A DNA stretch of 64,000 nucleotides from Candidatus Fermentithermobacillaceae bacterium (GTDB lineage Bacteria; Bacillota; Sulfobacillia; Fermentithermobacillales; DUSS01): positions 1 through 64,000 of the forward strand of contig DUSS01000008.1 in assembly GCA_012842495.1 (NCBI GenBank), given 5' to 3'. The first letter of the stretch is position 1, and each line of letters begins with the position of its first letter. The notes beneath the pieces are model-generated. The model searched no databases, had not been told where the DNA came from, and was given only the letters and a program-made list of their open reading frames with translations. Shown in pieces: positions 35,181 through 43,961 of this stretch. The position numbers and the translations under genes were made by a program.

Positions 35181-35285
35181 CGGGCTAGCCCCCGTCGTCG
35201 TAAACGAGGTATTCGGAGCATCCTGCCGAATTCCGCCGCCGGCCCTAACTCGGCCCGGGGGCACGATGCAACAGTACGGATACGG

Positions 35286-35291
35286 TATAAT
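35286..35291 (+). promoter_or_regulatory. TATAAT box upstream of potA
   Basis: A perfect TATAAT 106 bp before the potA start. At the expected distance no good TTGACA is present, so the promoter may need an activator. Confidence 0.4.
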
Positions 35292-35397
35292 TAGGGAGAC
35301 GCAGAGTTAACAAGCACTCTAAGGGCGGGTGGGCTTCATCTGCCTGTCATAGTTGATAGAAGCCCTTCGCAATACGGCATTGGAATCGAGGCCCGGC

Positions 35398-36480
35398 ATG
35401 ACTGATGTTGTCCTGCAGCTCTGTCAGATCGAAAAAAGCTTCGGCGACGTCAAAGTCCTTGATGGAATTGACCTGAGCGTCCGTAGGGGCGAGTTCATCA
35501 CGCTTTTGGGACCCTCGGGTTGCGGCAAGACCACCACACTGCGCATCATTGCGGGGTTGGAGACGCCCGACTGTGGCCGGGTCATCATCGAAGGGAAGGA
35601 CGTGACCGGCGAGGAGCCCAACAAGCGGAACGTGAACATGGTGTTTCAGAACTACGCCCTGTTCCCGCATATGAATGTGGAAGCCAATGTGGGCTACAGC
35701 CTGCGACTAAAGCGGGTTGATAAGGCGACCATCAGAAAGACCGTGGCAGAAGCGCTTGAACTGGTTCAGCTCAGCGGCTTCGAAAGGCGCATGCCCGACG
35801 AATTATCAGGCGGACAAAGGCAGCGCGTGGCAATTGCCAGAGCTCTCGTCAACAAGCCGGCAGTCTTACTTCTGGACGAACCCCTTAGTGCCTTGGACCT
35901 GCAATTGCGGCGCCAGATGCAGATCGAACTCAAGCGGCTGCAGAAGCAGTTAGGGATCACGTTCATCCACATCACTCACGATCAGGAAGAGGCACTCAAC
36001 ATGTCCGATCGCATCGCGGTCATGCACAACGGCAAGTTCGAGCAGATAGGCACGCCGTCGGAAGTATATTACCATCCGAGGACGAGCTTCGTCGCCGGGT
36101 TCGTTGGTTCTGCGAATATCATCTCGGGGAAGGTCTCCCGCGTTGATTCGGAACTCGTGACGTTCGAGACGCGCGACGGCACAGGTCAGGTGGCCTCCCG
36201 TGGAGCCAAGCTCGAAGTGGGGCAACCGGTAACGGTCGCCGTCCGGAGAGAAATGGTAAACTTGATTGCGAACGATCCCCCTTCTTCCGCCGGCCTTCGC
36301 GCCATCGTTAAAGAGAAGCACTACGCGGGAGGCGTGCTTCAGATCATCGTATCTCTGTCCGGTGGTCGTGAACTCGTATCCACCCGCCACGGTATCGATT
36401 CGCCGCTTGCACCAGGCGAAGAGGTGGTGGTGACGTGGCTGCCGGATCAGGCCGTGCTCGTGGACCTGGGGGATGCGTGA
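35398..36480 (+). CDS. potA: spermidine/putrescine-type ABC transporter ATPase
   Basis: 360 residues. Nucleotide-binding domain with Walker A (GPSGCGKTTT near 42), Q-loop, signature LSGGQRQR near 140, Walker B LLLDEPLSALD, and the switch His in ITHD; the C-terminal TOBE regulatory domain is complete. MVFQNYALFPHMNV is characteristic of PotA/MalK-type importers. First gene of potABCD; its stop overlaps the potB start by one base (TGATGA), so translation is coupled. Start ATG 35398 with a GAGG site; a longer frame opens at 35353. Confidence 0.92.
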   Translation: MTDVVLQLCQIEKSFGDVKVLDGIDLSVRRGEFITLLGPSGCGKTTTLRIIAGLETPDCGRVIIEGKDVTGEEPNKRNVNMVFQNYALFPHMNVEANVGYSLRLKRVDKATIRKTVAEALELVQLSGFERRMPDELSGGQRQRVAIARALVNKPAVLLLDEPLSALDLQLRRQMQIELKRLQKQLGITFIHITHDQEEALNMSDRIAVMHNGKFEQIGTPSEVYYHPRTSFVAGFVGSANIISGKVSRVDSELVTFETRDGTGQVASRGAKLEVGQPVTVAVRREMVNLIANDPPSSAGLRAIVKEKHYAGGVLQIIVSLSGGRELVSTRHGIDSPLAPGEEVVVTWLPDQAVLVDLGDA

Positions 36481-37361
36481 TGAACGCCGGAGAAACCCGA
36501 ACGAGAAGAAGGCGGGGCACAAGGGCGGCCTCCCTGGCCGTGGCGCCGCTATACGCTTTCGCGCTGTTGTTCGTGGTGGGCCCTCTCGTCTACATGGTTA
36601 TCCTGAGCTTTCTCAGGCGGGCGGAAACGTGGGGCGTCGTGCGGGAACTCACCCTGGAAAACTATGCGCATATCCTGGAACCGGTCTATCTGAAAACGTT
36701 CTACGAATCTTTGAAGCTGGCCAGCCTTACCACCCTGCTTGTGGCGCTCCTGGGTTACCCTTTTGGCTATTTCATGGCGAGACTCAGCAGAAGATGGAAA
36801 CAACGAGTCATGTTGCTGCTGATGATTCCTTTCTGGACCAGTTCTCTCATACGGCTTTACGGCTGGATCATTGTTTTTCGGGCCAACGGGGTTCTGGACA
36901 GGTTGCTCATGGCGCTGGGCGTCGTTCAGGCGCCGCTCAAGCTCCTGTATACCTATACTGCTGTCGTGGCGGGGATGGTCTACGCTTTGGTACCGTTCAT
37001 GATATTCTCGGTCTACTCAAGCGCGGAGAAACTGGACTGGCAATTGGTGGAGGCGGCAAGAGACCTCGGCGCCACCAGCTTCCAAGCTTTTCTAACGATA
37101 TCCTTCAGGCTCACAATGCCCGGGCTGTTGTCCGGCGTGGTCCTGACATTCATCCCTTCGATGGGCCTGTTCTTCATCGCGGATCTTTTGGGCGGCAACA
37201 AGGTCGTTCTTGTCGGCAACCTTATTCAGGAGCAGCTCATGAAGGCGCGTAACTGGCCCTTTGCCGCAGCTCTCTCGGTCGTGCTCATGATCCTGACCAG
37301 TCTCATGATCGGTTTGTACCGGAGGGTATCAGGCGTTAAGGATCTGGAGGGTCTCGTGTGA
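36480..37361 (+). CDS. potB: polyamine ABC transporter permease PotB
   Basis: 293 residues, six membrane helices, with the EAA loop that docks to PotA (LVEAARDLGATSFQAFLTI near residue 195). The Arg-rich first 15 residues precede the first helix and fit the positive-inside rule. The gene overlaps potA by one base and potC by four, typical of a tightly coupled operon. Pairs with PotC to form the membrane pore for spermidine or putrescine. Confidence 0.92.
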   Translation: MNAGETRTRRRRGTRAASLAVAPLYAFALLFVVGPLVYMVILSFLRRAETWGVVRELTLENYAHILEPVYLKTFYESLKLASLTTLLVALLGYPFGYFMARLSRRWKQRVMLLLMIPFWTSSLIRLYGWIIVFRANGVLDRLLMALGVVQAPLKLLYTYTAVVAGMVYALVPFMIFSVYSSAEKLDWQLVEAARDLGATSFQAFLTISFRLTMPGLLSGVVLTFIPSMGLFFIADLLGGNKVVLVGNLIQEQLMKARNWPFAAALSVVLMILTSLMIGLYRRVSGVKDLEGLV

Positions 37362-38200
37362 AGAAGCGTTCAAAGATCGCGGGCGTGTACCTGGGCGTCA
37401 TGCTCGCCTTGATGTACGTACCTATCTTGCTGGTCATAGTCTACTCGTTCAATGGGAGCAGGATTAGCTCGGTTTGGGGCGGGTTCTCGTTGAAATGGTA
37501 TGCGGAGCTGTTCCGGGACAGGAGCTACCTGGAGGCGATGACCAACAGCCTTGTACTGGCTACGCTGAGCAGTCTTTGTGCTGCGGTGATCGGCACCCTG
37601 GCCGCGGTAGGCATGCCCAAAATCAGCTGGCGCAGCAAGAACGTTATCGAGTACATCTCCACCTTGCCCATTATGATTCCCGAGATCATACTGGGTATGG
37701 TCTTCCTCGTGTATTTCACTTTAATGAGGTTGCCCCTGGGCATGACCACACTCGTCATCGCCCACACGTCTTTTTGCATTCCCTATGTATACATGCTGGT
37801 AAAAGCGAGGCTGGTCGGCATTGACAAGAGCTATGCGGAAGCTGCAAAAGACCTCGGAGCAGGTGAGTGGAATGTGTTTTTGGATATCACGCTGCCTTTG
37901 ATCCTGCCGGCAATCACTTCAGGTGTGCTCCTTTCCTTTGCCATGAGCCTGGACGATGTTGTAATCAGTGTTTTCGTGACCGGAGTTCACACGAACACGC
38001 TCCCGCTCAAGATATATACTCAACTCAAGACCGGAGTCACGCCCAAGGTCAACGCGCTGTCTACACTCATGTTCGGAGCAACTCTGCTCATAGTCCTTTT
38101 GTCCATGTGGTTCGGAAAGAAGACAGTACAACAGACCCGGAGGAGGAAGAACCATGAAGAGAGTTCTGACAGTTACCCTGGTATTGGCCTTGTTCGCTAG
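37358..38200 (+). CDS. potC: polyamine ABC transporter permease PotC
   Basis: 280 residues with six membrane helices and the EAA loop (YAEAAKDLGAGEWNVFLDI near 165). Starts at GTG 37358 inside the end of potB, with GGAGG at 37347-37351. The C-terminal 20 residues (after FGKKTVQQ) run 47 bp into the potD coding region; the hydrophilic tail is rich in Arg and Glu and is probably a consequence of that overlap rather than a conserved element. Confidence 0.9.
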   Translation: MKKRSKIAGVYLGVMLALMYVPILLVIVYSFNGSRISSVWGGFSLKWYAELFRDRSYLEAMTNSLVLATLSSLCAAVIGTLAAVGMPKISWRSKNVIEYISTLPIMIPEIILGMVFLVYFTLMRLPLGMTTLVIAHTSFCIPYVYMLVKARLVGIDKSYAEAAKDLGAGEWNVFLDITLPLILPAITSGVLLSFAMSLDDVVISVFVTGVHTNTLPLKIYTQLKTGVTPKVNALSTLMFGATLLIVLLSMWFGKKTVQQTRRRKNHEESSDSYPGIGLVR

Positions 38201-39221
38201 CCTTCTCGCCGGCTGCGGCACGGAAAATCGCGATGGACAGGGCAGGAAGACCACATTGAACCTGTTTACCTGGGAGGGTATGTTCCCCCAGGAAGTGCTG
38301 GATGAATTCACCGCCGAGACCGGCGTCACCATCAACTACAGCAACTTCGACTTCAACGAGACCATGCTCACCAAACTCCAGGCAGCCAAGGGCGGCGACT
38401 ATGACCTGGTCATCGCCGACGACTACATCATAGAGACAGTCATCGCAGAAGGCTTGGCGCAGAAACTCGATCGAAGCAAGATCAAGAATTTCGGCAACAT
38501 CAATCCCATCTATCAGGGCCAATTCTATGATCCTCACGATGAGTACACGGTCCCATATGGCGCCGGGGTTCAGACCATCGTCTTCGACCCGAAGGCTGTG
38601 AAGATAGATATCACCGGGTACGCCGATCTCTGGGATGAGTCGTTGAGAAATAATATAGGGATCATCGCCAACTACAGGGTGATCAACGGGATGGCCCTCA
38701 AGGTTCTCGGAGAGAGCTACAACACCGAGGACATAGATGTCATCAATGCAGCGGGAAAAAAGCTGCTCGAGCTTGCGCCCAATATCCGCATCATCAAGGA
38801 TGACAACCTTCAGGATGACCTCCTTTCCGGCGAAATCGCAGTGGCCGTGATGTACACATCCCAGGTTACCATGGCGAAGATGGCAAATCCCGATTTGAAA
38901 GTGGTCTTTCCGAAAGAAGGCATCGGATTCGGCATAATGGCGATGTTCATTCCGAAGAACGCGCCCAATCCGGACGCCGCCCACCAGTTCATAGATTTCA
39001 TTCTGCGGCCGGAAGTGTCTGCCCGGTGCTTTGAATGGCTCGGATACTACTGCACGAATAAGGCCGCGGATGAACTGATTGAGCCGGAGTATAAGGAATT
39101 CCTCACGCTGCCGCCCGAGTTCACCAGCGCCGGTATGGAGATGATCCAGAGCGTCGGGGCCGAGGCTGAGGAAGCTCACGCGAGGGTGTGGACGGAGTTC
39201 AAAGCTGCCTGCGGGCAGTGA
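38154..39221 (+). CDS. potD: spermidine/putrescine-binding lipoprotein PotD
   Basis: 355 residues. Signal peptide with lipobox LLAGC (Cys near residue 19) anchors the solute receptor outside the membrane. The mature part begins LNLFTWEGMFPQEVLDEF, a hallmark of PotD/PotF, and continues with GDYDLVIADDYIIE and VPYGAGVQTIVF, regions that form the polyamine cleft. The start ATG 38154 lies within potC, preceded by CGGAGGAGG. Last gene of the operon; no strong terminator was seen after it. Confidence 0.92.
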   Translation: MKRVLTVTLVLALFASLLAGCGTENRDGQGRKTTLNLFTWEGMFPQEVLDEFTAETGVTINYSNFDFNETMLTKLQAAKGGDYDLVIADDYIIETVIAEGLAQKLDRSKIKNFGNINPIYQGQFYDPHDEYTVPYGAGVQTIVFDPKAVKIDITGYADLWDESLRNNIGIIANYRVINGMALKVLGESYNTEDIDVINAAGKKLLELAPNIRIIKDDNLQDDLLSGEIAVAVMYTSQVTMAKMANPDLKVVFPKEGIGFGIMAMFIPKNAPNPDAAHQFIDFILRPEVSARCFEWLGYYCTNKAADELIEPEYKEFLTLPPEFTSAGMEMIQSVGAEAEEAHARVWTEFKAACGQ

Positions 39222-39244
39222 CGCGGGCGGCGGCGTTGCTGCCA

Positions 39245-39510
39245 TCATATCCCCGTCACGTCGCTCAAGGCATGCACCACCATCCACGGCCAGAGCATTC
39301 CGGACCTGTACACGCCGTAACCGAGAAACGCGCCGTACAGCGCTACGCTGGCGACCTGCCCCATCGCCAGCGGCAGCATACCCGGATAGACTCTGAGCAC
39401 AAAATCGGGAATGTGCCCGGCTGCAAAGATGAGAGCTGTCAGGGCGACCGCCGTCGACGGGCTGGCGCCGGACTTGAGAAGAAGCGGCTGTTCCTCCGAG
39501 TGCTACGTTG
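39245..39510 (-). pseudogene. 3' remnant of a CPBP (CAAX-type) membrane protease
   Basis: On minus, an open frame ending at TGA 39245-39247 reads LLLKSGASPSTAVALTALIF then AAGHIPDFV, and near the end VALYGAFLGYGVYRSGMLWP then WMVVHALSDVTGI. This is the C-terminal half of CPBP intramembrane metalloproteases: first motif His in FAAGHIP, second His/Asp in VVHALSD. The upstream EExxxR motif is reduced to an EE followed by a short deletion, an in-frame stop lies just before it, and no start exists. Decayed gene. Confidence 0.65.
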
Positions 39511-39718
39511 CTCCCACGGAGATGCAAAGAATGGAGTTGCAGGACCAGTCATCGGCGAAAGGAACCTTCGGTCCCGGCGAGTTCAATGCTATCTGAGTCA
39601 AAGCCTGCTATCCGGAGCTGTTCAACGAAGCTCTGAGATGCGACGGGTGGAAGTCGGAGTCGATGGCTTTTCTGCTTATGACGAGGTTGGTGGTGGTCTG
39701 TAGGGTCGGGTGCCTGCC
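39511..39718. other. short intergenic stretch
   Basis: Between the protease remnant and the YbjQ-family gene; nothing recognised. Confidence 0.4.
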
Positions 39719-40240
39719 TTAAGCCCTTCCTACCTCGTCCGCCAGGACCACCCCGGTACCTGTTGCGATGATCATCGGGATGTCGCGTACCGTCTCGAGC
39801 TCCATATCGAGCCCCACAACCGCGTTACATCCCATTTCGGCGGCATTCATCCGGAGTTCTTGAAGGGCAGCGTCCTTAGCTTCCCGCCACTTAAGCTCGA
39901 ACTCCGTGCCCCGGATTCCGAGAAAGTCGGCAAGACCGGTTGTGAGCTCGGTGAAGAAGCCCGTTCCAAGTACAACTTCGGCGGTCACGATGCCTACGAC
40001 TTTTGCTATTTCCCGGCCCGGAACGTACGGTATCGTTACCGTGATCACTGAGCTGGCCAGGCGTTCAAGTACGGCTTTCTTGTCCTCTCTGGATCCACTT
40101 TGACTTACTACCCCGAAACGTTCTTCGCGCCTCTGTCGTTCTTCCCGGGCTATTTGCTCGAAGTCGGCTCGATGGCCGCAGTGAGGACACTGCCGTTCCT
40201 CTCTCTTTACAAACCCTCCGCAGTTTGGACAGGTGGGCAT
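39719..40240 (-). CDS. zinc-ribbon plus YbjQ/DUF74 (UPF0145) protein
   Basis: 173 residues. N-terminal zinc ribbon with two CPxCG pairs (CPNCGG, CPHCGH), a charged helix (about 25-55), then a YbjQ-type domain (about 60-170) with AAEMGCNAVVGLDMELETV, the conserved signature of this pentamer-forming family often annotated as heavy-metal binding. Function not established. Start ATG 40240 has AGGAGGTAGGAGG just upstream; the frame continues to 40264 without need. A dead paralogue lies at 35057-35180. Confidence 0.8.
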   Translation of the reverse strand: MPTCPNCGGFVKREERQCPHCGHRADFEQIAREERQRREERFGVVSQSGSREDKKAVLERLASSVITVTIPYVPGREIAKVVGIVTAEVVLGTGFFTELTTGLADFLGIRGTEFELKWREAKDAALQELRMNAAEMGCNAVVGLDMELETVRDIPMIIATGTGVVLADEVGRA

Positions 40241-40320
40241 CCTCCTACCTCCTCTGGAATCCATCAGGAGTACCTATTCGGGCATTTGCGTGTCATTCCT
40301 GGCCGGGCCGACGACTTCCT

Positions 40321-41340
40321 TCAGGACAGGGACCTGAGGAACCTCTCGACTTCCGGCAGGTTCCTTCCGGTTCTGTCCGTTACTACGCGATATGCTCTCT
40401 CCAATTGCCCGTACTGACCCTTCATGGACGCGGCTGCGCCCTTTCTCATCCCAAGCGTTTCAGGTCCGTGTATTAGAGAAATGGCTACAGACACAAGCCG
40501 CCTCGTGCAGGCAAGAACCTCGAAGAAGTCCATGTCCGTAACTCCTTTTCCGGAAATGCGCTCGTAGGCACGCAAGAACCCGTCTGCTACCTCGGCTCTG
40601 TCGAGAAATATAAGCGACCAGCCGAGGTCGTACCTGGGATCGCACACCCTTGATGAGGTCCAGTCGATCACGAAGAACCGTCTATCTCTGGTCACCAGTA
40701 TGTTCCGCGCATGATAGTCCATGTGGAGCACCGATAGCTTACCAGAGGATAGCGATTCTAGCCTTTCCCGAAGCCACTCGAACGCCGGTCGGAAGTCCGG
40801 TACGTGCTCCAGCCCCCTGAGCCGGCTCTCCATACCGTCGATTTCTCGGGAAAGGCATTCGTGAGCGTTCGAAGGGATAGCTCCGAAGTTCCCCACTGAA
40901 GGATCTATCGAATGAAGCTTGACCAGGAGCTCTGCTGCTGCTTCCACGAACTCCCAGAATTCCGCGGGTTTCTTTGCGCTCGCCGCTGCACTTTCCAGCC
41001 ACGTTCCCTCGACGTGTTGCGTCAACACCAGGGGCACACCAAGAGCTTCTCCTTCAGGGTCGGCGGCGTACAACCTCGGTACCGGATAACCCAGTTTTCC
41101 GAGCTCCCGGAGTGTTCTGCCTTCGGTCTCACACTTGTGCTTGGCGATGTTCTCATTTCCACAGTAGGTGCGCGCGATGAGCCGAACGGATTTCTCGCCG
41201 CTCCGCAGAACAAAGGAGTAGGTCTCACATTCCCAGCCGGTAGCGATGGGAGCGAGATTCAGCACTCTGGCTCCATGGAACTCGGGCAAGCGCAGACGGC
41301 ACAAGCTTTCCAGTGCCGAACCGAGAGACTCTGTGGTCAT
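40321..41340 (-). CDS. aminoglycoside phosphotransferase (APH)-family kinase
   Basis: 339 residues, protein-kinase-like fold. Catalytic loop HMDYHARNILV (near residue 205) and metal-binding Asp in VIDWTSSR; the N-lobe glycine loop region is less clear. The family covers antibiotic kinases but also choline, homoserine and other small-molecule kinases; nothing here points to a drug substrate. The frame extends upstream to 41526, but homology seems to begin near ATG 41340; GTG 41349 is an alternative with GAGAGTGAG upstream. Confidence 0.8.
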   Translation of the reverse strand: MTTESLGSALESLCRLRLPEFHGARVLNLAPIATGWECETYSFVLRSGEKSVRLIARTYCGNENIAKHKCETEGRTLRELGKLGYPVPRLYAADPEGEALGVPLVLTQHVEGTWLESAAASAKKPAEFWEFVEAAAELLVKLHSIDPSVGNFGAIPSNAHECLSREIDGMESRLRGLEHVPDFRPAFEWLRERLESLSSGKLSVLHMDYHARNILVTRDRRFFVIDWTSSRVCDPRYDLGWSLIFLDRAEVADGFLRAYERISGKGVTDMDFFEVLACTRRLVSVAISLIHGPETLGMRKGAAASMKGQYGQLERAYRVVTDRTGRNLPEVERFLRSLS

Positions 41341-41574
41341 CGATTGCACCGGTAACTCACTCTCTTTCCGACCTTGCTTGACTCCGTGGTCCCCGGCGTT
41401 CAGCTTCTCTCCACTTCGACTTCCCCCCTGCAAGTAGCTGGGGGAAATGCGATGCCATCGAGTAACCACGGTCCAGCGGTTCGAAGCTGCGATGCAGGCG
41501 GCCACGCATTTCCTTGAAGACGGCAACCTGGATGCCCGGGAGGAAGCCAGTCTGAGCGCCGCGAATCCGAAACC

Positions 41575-41796
41575 TCAGGATGGCTGCTCCCCGTCTTCGA
41601 CGTACTCGAGCAAATCCCCGGGCTGGCAGTCGAGTTCGCGGCAGATTGCCTCCAGGGTCGAGAATCGTATTGCTCTGGCCTTTCCCGTCTTCAGTATGGA
41701 AAGGTTCGCTATTGTAATGCCCACCCTCTCCGAAAGCTCCGTCAGGGACATTTTGCGTTCGACCAGCAGCCGGTCGAGATGGACGGCGATGGTCAT
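41575..41796 (-). CDS. XRE/Cro-type HTH regulator, YozG-like
   Basis: 73 residues, almost entirely one helix-turn-helix domain (LSERVGITIANLSILKTGKA), ending ICRELDCQPGDLLEYV as in the YozG group. It lies 11 bp downstream of a DUF2975 membrane protein gene. That pair recurs in Bacillota; the membrane protein may modulate the regulator or be its target. Start ATG 41796 with AGGAGC. Confidence 0.85.
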   Translation of the reverse strand: MTIAVHLDRLLVERKMSLTELSERVGITIANLSILKTGKARAIRFSTLEAICRELDCQPGDLLEYVEDGEQPS

Positions 41797-41807
41797 GATG
41801 GGAGCTC

Positions 41808-42383
41808 CTATACCGTCAGATCGTGTTCTTCCTGAAGCAGGACGCCCAGTTTGAATACCTCCGAAACGATGAGCATCAGCAAGGCGGAAAAGAGACCTCC
41901 CCGGTACGGTAGCGGGTTCGCACGTATGGTCGCTCCGGGGATGTGAACATTGTTGATGACGAACCTGGCAGTAATCAGATTGACTCCTATCTCTGCTGCA
42001 ACCCCTGCCAGCAGAAGAAAACCTATGATTCTCATGCGGCGTGCGTTTTCCAGCGTAAACGGGTTCTCGATTCCCGCAGCCAGGAGTCTTCGAAGGTTAT
42101 GCAGAATGAACAGCATGATGAGCAGGTTCGGCAGGCCCAGCACTAGCCCGTACCTGGCGAACGACGCAAGTCCTTCCGCGGACACAGCATCAGAGAACGT
42201 GATCGTGTACCCCGGCTGGTGTTCCATCCAGGGCATGGGTTTGTCGGCCGGTAAGTAGTCTCGGAATAATAAGTGTGGAATGCCGATGATGGTGACCACC
42301 GCAACGATCAGGTATGCGTACCACCCGATGTTCACAAGAACCCTTACAAACGATAGCAGAGCCTTCGCGCCGCCGGATTTCAT
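41808..42383 (-). CDS. DUF2975 membrane protein
   Basis: 191 residues with four hydrophobic helices (near 10-30, 75-95, 115-140, 155-180) and the family motif of a short conserved loop (ENPFTLENARRMRIIGFLLL). Function unknown. It is first in a two-gene unit with the XRE regulator. ATG 42383 is preceded by GGAGGTGCGAGGAG, deciding the start; the longer frame to 42581 is not used. Confidence 0.82.
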   Translation of the reverse strand: MKSGGAKALLSFVRVLVNIGWYAYLIVAVVTIIGIPHLLFRDYLPADKPMPWMEHQPGYTITFSDAVSAEGLASFARYGLVLGLPNLLIMLFILHNLRRLLAAGIENPFTLENARRMRIIGFLLLAGVAAEIGVNLITARFVINNVHIPGATIRANPLPYRGGLFSALLMLIVSEVFKLGVLLQEEHDLTV

Positions 42384-42416
42384 CTCCTCGCACCTCCGGA
42401 GAACGTACTTGACCGA

Positions 42417-42446
42417 TGAATACCATATGAGATTATCGAATGTCAA
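42417..42446 (-). promoter_or_regulatory. promoter of the DUF2975/XRE unit
   Basis: Minus strand TTGACA (42441-42446), 18 bp spacer, TATTCA (42417-42422), about 35 bp before the start. The spacer contains GATAATCTCATAT, an AT-rich stretch that could hold the XRE operator. Confidence 0.5.
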
Positions 42447-42670
42447 TAAAGCTTTTACGACTTTCGATATATATCTGACGGACGCCATGTTCACTGCCGG
42501 GTTATGGCTGTCGGGAAGAGACCGTTTCTGCGACGATACCGGTGCCCGGAAGCCTTCGTATACTCCGTCGAACGACCTCATCCGTCGAGGCCGCGGTAGC
42601 CACCGCCAGCGCTGAGCTCATTCGGGTTCGGACACGTGCCCGATGACGGATGTCCGGCGAGATTCCTATG

Positions 42671-42761
42671 ATGTGCTTTGCAGATGGGAGTCTGAATTGG
42701 GGGTCAGTTGAACGCGATGCATATGGATTCGGAAATGCATTATGTACTTTGCGGATGGGAG
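42671..42761. repeat. 20-bp imperfect direct repeat upstream of the aldo-keto reductase
   Basis: ATGTGCTTTGCAGATGGGAG (42671-42690) and ATGTACTTTGCGGATGGGAG (42742-42761) differ at two positions; the copies are 71 bp apart. The second copy includes the ribosome site of the reductase, so the first may be a duplicated leader segment. Confidence 0.55.
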
Positions 42762-42772
42762 GAGGCGGTCTC

Positions 42773-43870
42773 GTGAAGTATCGAAAACTCGGCAAGACCG
42801 GTACGGAAGTCTCGGTCATCGGCCTTGGGTGCAGGGGTTTTGGGAGGCGCGGCGTATCCGAGGCGGATTGCATCCGCACCGTTGAGGTGGCCATGGACAA
42901 CGGCGTGAACTTCTTCGATACCGCCGACGTGTACGGCGACGGCCAGTCCGAGACGATACTCGGGAAGGCGCTTCGGGGCAAACCCAGGGATAACTTTATC
43001 ATCGCAACAAAAGGTGGCTCGGAAAGGCTGCCGGGAGCAGGGGAGAGACAGAACGGGGATCCCCGGTTCCTTCGGAAGGCCCTTGAGAGCAGCTTGCGAC
43101 GACTGGGCATGGACTACGTAGACCTTTATCAGCTCCACAACCCCGATCCCGCGGTTCCCCTGAGCGTCACGGCGGAAGCGTTCGCGCGCTTCGTGGAAGA
43201 GGGGAAGGTGCGGTATATAGGGGTGAGCAACATGAGCCCCGAAGAGCTCCGGGAGTGGCTGTCCTACATAGGGGATACGGTCTCGATTCAGCTGCCGTAT
43301 TCCGTTGCCGATGTCCGGAGGGTGGTATCGCTTTACGCGACAGGGGAGTTCCAGCGCATTTCGCTAATTCCCTGGACGCCCCTGTTTAACGGTTGGCTCG
43401 TGAACCCTCCTGCCCGGGAACCTGAGAAACGTACAGGTCTGGCTGCCGCCTTCACTGAGGAGTTCATCGAGGCTCTCAACGACGCTGCTCAGGAACTGGG
43501 GAAAATCGCAGCCGACCGGAAGTCACCTCTTTCCGCCGTAGGACTGGCGTTTGTGATGGCTCATCCGGCGGTCGCAAGCGTACCCGTTGGCGCTGTAAGG
43601 CCCGAACATTTATTAGAAGACCTCAGGGCCTGTGAGTTGACGCTCGACGAAAGTGACCTTGAGCGTCTGTCGCAAACTGCCCGGAAAATGCCCAAACCCG
43701 AGGTGGTTGCCCGGCTGAAGGTAAGAGATGTTTTGAGAGATGGACGGGTAGCCGTTCTGGAGATGGGAGCGAAAGTCCGTGTCCCGGAACCGGTCAAGCC
43801 CGGAGACGAACTCGAGGTCGATATGTGGGACCTCAGTGTGAAGGCGGTACACCGTACAGGGCCTGCTTGA
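42773..43870 (+). CDS. aldo-keto reductase family protein with C-terminal extension
   Basis: 365 residues. AKR barrel with the catalytic set in order: Asp and Tyr in FFDTADVYGDG, Lys in IIATKGG, and His in LYQLHNPD; NADPH-binding end GAVRPEHLLEDL. After the barrel (about residue 300) there are roughly 60 further residues (VRDVLRDGRVAVLEMGAKVRVPEPV...) that do not belong to usual AKRs and look like a small beta domain. GTG 42773 has GGGAGGAGG 8 bases upstream and gives the natural KYRKLGKTG start. Confidence 0.88.
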   Translation: MKYRKLGKTGTEVSVIGLGCRGFGRRGVSEADCIRTVEVAMDNGVNFFDTADVYGDGQSETILGKALRGKPRDNFIIATKGGSERLPGAGERQNGDPRFLRKALESSLRRLGMDYVDLYQLHNPDPAVPLSVTAEAFARFVEEGKVRYIGVSNMSPEELREWLSYIGDTVSIQLPYSVADVRRVVSLYATGEFQRISLIPWTPLFNGWLVNPPAREPEKRTGLAAAFTEEFIEALNDAAQELGKIAADRKSPLSAVGLAFVMAHPAVASVPVGAVRPEHLLEDLRACELTLDESDLERLSQTARKMPKPEVVARLKVRDVLRDGRVAVLEMGAKVRVPEPVKPGDELEVDMWDLSVKAVHRTGPA

Positions 43871-43961
43871 GCAGGTTCGGTCACAAGTGCTAACCGGGTA
43901 AGGGTTGTACCGCAGGTACAAGAGTCTTTCAGGGACTGGGCCCGCATGGTCAGCCCGGCGA

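Noticed and set aside
39719-40110. Plus-strand frames opposite the YbjQ-family gene
   Set aside because: Shadow of a well-supported minus-strand gene.
40321-41340. Antibiotic resistance gene
   Set aside because: The kinase family is broad, and neither sequence nor neighbours indicate an aminoglycoside substrate.
41447-41574. Plus-strand ORF between the kinase and XRE genes
   Set aside because: The first 40 codons look mildly protein-like (RFEAAMQAATHFLEDGNLDA), but no ribosome site is convincing and the frame runs into the XRE gene on the other strand.
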